Assembly (NCBI RefSeq): GCF_009017415.1
Contig: NC_092403.1
Span: 3,038,001-3,102,000, forward strand
Direction: 5' to 3'
DNA from: Aspergillus flavus
Lineage: Eukaryota > Ascomycota > Eurotiomycetes > Eurotiales > Aspergillaceae
DNA: 64,000 bases
A program made the position numbers and the translations under genes. Below the pieces are notes generated by a model. That model was not told where the DNA came from. It saw nothing but the letters and a program-made list of their open reading frames with translations, and did no database searches. Shown in pieces: positions 62,422 to 64,000 of the stretch. The stretch's first letter is position 1. Every line of letters starts with the position of its first letter.

Positions 62422-63999
62422 TTAAACTCGTCGTTCGGTCACCGTCCAGCGCCGCTTGACATGGGGCTCCTTCGAAGGCCTACTCCCCCATAGACCTCGT
62501 TGAGAGAGCGTCCTCTGTGGCAGCTGTGGCGTCCAATCTGACGACTCTTCCGACTTCTTGCCGGAGTGGTGGTCATTGTTGCTAGTCCCATTGGACCCCG
62601 ACCAGGGATCACCGAAGTTGGGGATGATATCGTCCGCCGTGTCCCCTGCCGAGATCGAGTTAGAGCCCCACAGACCGCTGGGACCGCGAGGAGCGGTGGA
62701 AGGTCGTGAAAATGTCCACGAACCGGTGCCCGGTCCAGACACAGCAGAAGGACCGATCACGAACCCGCCTTGTGGTAAAGACGGGCGGGTCGAGAATCGA
62801 GGACGGTATGCGGACGATGGAGAACTTAAACTACTGGGCGACGAAAGGACGGATGTCGACAGGTTCGTGACCGGCCGTAAATGATCGGTCGACGCCACCA
62901 GCTGTAGCTTGTAATCGCGTAACTCGACCTGATCGTTTCCGGGACGATACGGCGCTACAGGTCCGCCGATCGTGTCTGCTTTCTCGGTGACAGCCACCCG
63001 GTCCTTCGGGACTGCCAGCGTGAGGGACGCCGTATTGATGTCCACAAGCGCAGGCTCGCCGGTGATGGCTCCGATGAGTGCATTGCAGCCTGCCCCATGA
63101 GTGACGATTACCAAGATCGTGTCGGTGGGCTCGTCCTCGTCGTCCGGGATCTTCGACTCCTCTGCGCTCTCGGACACGGATAGTTGCGAATGACGCCGAC
63201 GCCGACCGGAGGGAAGGGATGCATCGTGCTCCTGATACCAGCGGACCATCCGCTCCAGTCCGGTATGAAAGCGCGTGTGCATCGTACTCCATTCTTCGCC
63301 GTACTCACCCCCATTTCCCCAATTCGGCGGGTCTCGCATGCTATCCCACGGATAGTCGATTCTCACACAAGCATCCCGAGCGTGCGTGACATAACCGGTG
63401 GGGATCGGATCGGACGGCGAGATGGCATAGCTCGGCGTCGGGGGCATGTACGCCCCATCGGGGATGGGCGGGAGGTTGGTGTTGATTTTGCTGAGCAACC
63501 TCCGGGTGCGTGGGGTGTCTGCGGACCGCAGGGTGTCACAACTGCCGGCCCGATTTCTCTGTCCCTCCCGACGCTCGTTTGACGTGTACACGGAATAGAC
63601 CTTGCGATCCTCCTCTTCAATAGGGGGAGACAGGGGTTTGTTGCCAAGGCTGCCCCAGCCACCCGGGAAAAAGCCCGTGGCAGGTTTAGTATCGGCTTCC
63701 GGTACGATGCTGTCGCGTCGTAATAGTTCGGCCTTGGCGGCAGCGATCAGCCTCTCTGACTTAGGGGGCGGGGTAATTTCCTCGAAATAGTCTGGACATA
63801 GCCATTCGCCGAGAAAGGCGTCAACACGTAGAAGAGATCGCTGATCACCGGGAGCTGCAGGGGCACTGGTGATTGCGCCAGTGGTCGGCTCCTGTGCTGG
63901 AGACATGACGGGGGCGGACAGGAACCCATTCGGCTGACTCCAACCCGGGCCTGGGCCTGTGCTATCGGGATAGTGCTGGCTTATCCCGGAACCGACAGC
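62422..63999 (-). CDS. Histidine-phosphatase (phosphoglycerate mutase) family protein, N-terminally cut by window edge
   Basis: At least 525 residues; the same frame is open from ATG 63906 back to the window edge at 63999, so the true start, and the RHGE phosphoacceptor motif, lie beyond the window. The visible part contains IDYPWDSMRDPP, then a helix TGLERMVRWYQEHDASL, an insertion rich in S and E, and ILVIVTHGAGCNALIGAITG, the second catalytic histidine block of the fold. Around it are long low-complexity, proline- and serine-rich segments (SSPSSLSSPSSAYRPR) and a basic C-terminus. Fungal relatives are large cytoplasmic proteins of unclear substrate. Confidence 0.65.
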   Translation of the reverse strand, partial: AVGSGISQHYPDSTGPGPGWSQPNGFLSAPVMSPAQEPTTGAITSAPAAPGDQRSLLRVDAFLGEWLCPDYFEEITPPPKSERLIAAAKAELLRRDSIVPEADTKPATGFFPGGWGSLGNKPLSPPIEEEDRKVYSVYTSNERREGQRNRAGSCDTLRSADTPRTRRLLSKINTNLPPIPDGAYMPPTPSYAISPSDPIPTGYVTHARDACVRIDYPWDSMRDPPNWGNGGEYGEEWSTMHTRFHTGLERMVRWYQEHDASLPSGRRRRHSQLSVSESAEESKIPDDEDEPTDTILVIVTHGAGCNALIGAITGEPALVDINTASLTLAVPKDRVAVTEKADTIGGPVAPYRPGNDQVELRDYKLQLVASTDHLRPVTNLSTSVLSSPSSLSSPSSAYRPRFSTRPSLPQGGFVIGPSAVSGPGTGSWTFSRPSTAPRGPSGLWGSNSISAGDTADDIIPNFGDPWSGSNGTSNNDHHSGKKSEESSDWTPQLPQRTLSQRGLWGSRPSKEPHVKRRWTVTERRV

Positions 64000-64000
64000 G

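Noticed and set aside
1..64000. CRISPR arrays, tRNA or rRNA genes, intact transposons
   Set aside because: None recognised by eye; no regular repeats with spacers. A tRNA scan and repeat masking would be needed to be certain.

Overview
The window is genomic DNA of a filamentous ascomycete, most likely a Eurotiomycete of the Aspergillus/Penicillium type. The signs are short introns (about 47-81 bp, GT..AG), Zn2Cys6 activators, a QutA/QutR pair, a HET-domain gene, decayed AT-rich stretches with C-to-T nonsense changes, and no bacterial operon structure. No database search was possible; family names rest on motifs I recognise, and all splice models were read by hand.

Layout. (1) 1-1.4 kb: remnants of three genes, each broken by a one-base frameshift; the first is a P47-like (TULIP) gene cut by the left edge. 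(2) 1.6-13.3 kb: a quinate/shikimate-type cluster with three free-standing shikimate/quinate dehydrogenase genes, a SnoaL-like gene, a 3-dehydroshikimate dehydratase, a QutA-like activator divergent from a QutR-like repressor, a type II 3-dehydroquinase and no quinate permease. Promoters in it share a near-identical 16-bp element centred on TTAGCCGATGGC. (3) 13.3-21 kb: AT-rich, degenerate DNA holding an alpha-L-rhamnosidase pseudogene and an MFS transporter pseudogene. (4) 21.4-29.1 kb: a GNAT acetyltransferase, two NAD(P)-dependent reductases, a gene-poor stretch and a stand-alone RapZ-C-like protein. (5) 29.7-43.2 kb: a HET protein, an FAD monooxygenase whose promoter carries two CGG-N2-CCG palindromes, a six-or-more-exon Zn2Cys6 regulator, a P450 with a ruined heme loop, and a 5-oxoprolinase. 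(6) 43.6-64 kb: a metallophosphatase/5'-nucleotidase, a two-EF-hand protein made of five tiny exons, a small secreted protein, a secreted phosphatidylserine-decarboxylase-like enzyme, a 15-exon POT peptide transporter with a 9-base microexon, a large unknown protein, a class V aminotransferase, a second GNAT, a sulfotransferase-like protein, a 2-oxoglutarate/Fe(II) oxygenase, and a histidine-phosphatase gene that runs off the right edge.

How it may work. In region 2 the known chemistry is quinate to 3-dehydroquinate (QutB-like), to 3-dehydroshikimate (QutE-like), to protocatechuate (QutC-like), under QutA/QutR control. The two extra dehydrogenases and the SnoaL protein are not part of the classical cluster and share its promoter element, so an enlarged or repurposed shikimate-derived pathway is the most interesting candidate system here. 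A second, weaker candidate is the 48.8-61.9 kb group of tailoring-type enzymes around the decarboxylase and aminotransferase.
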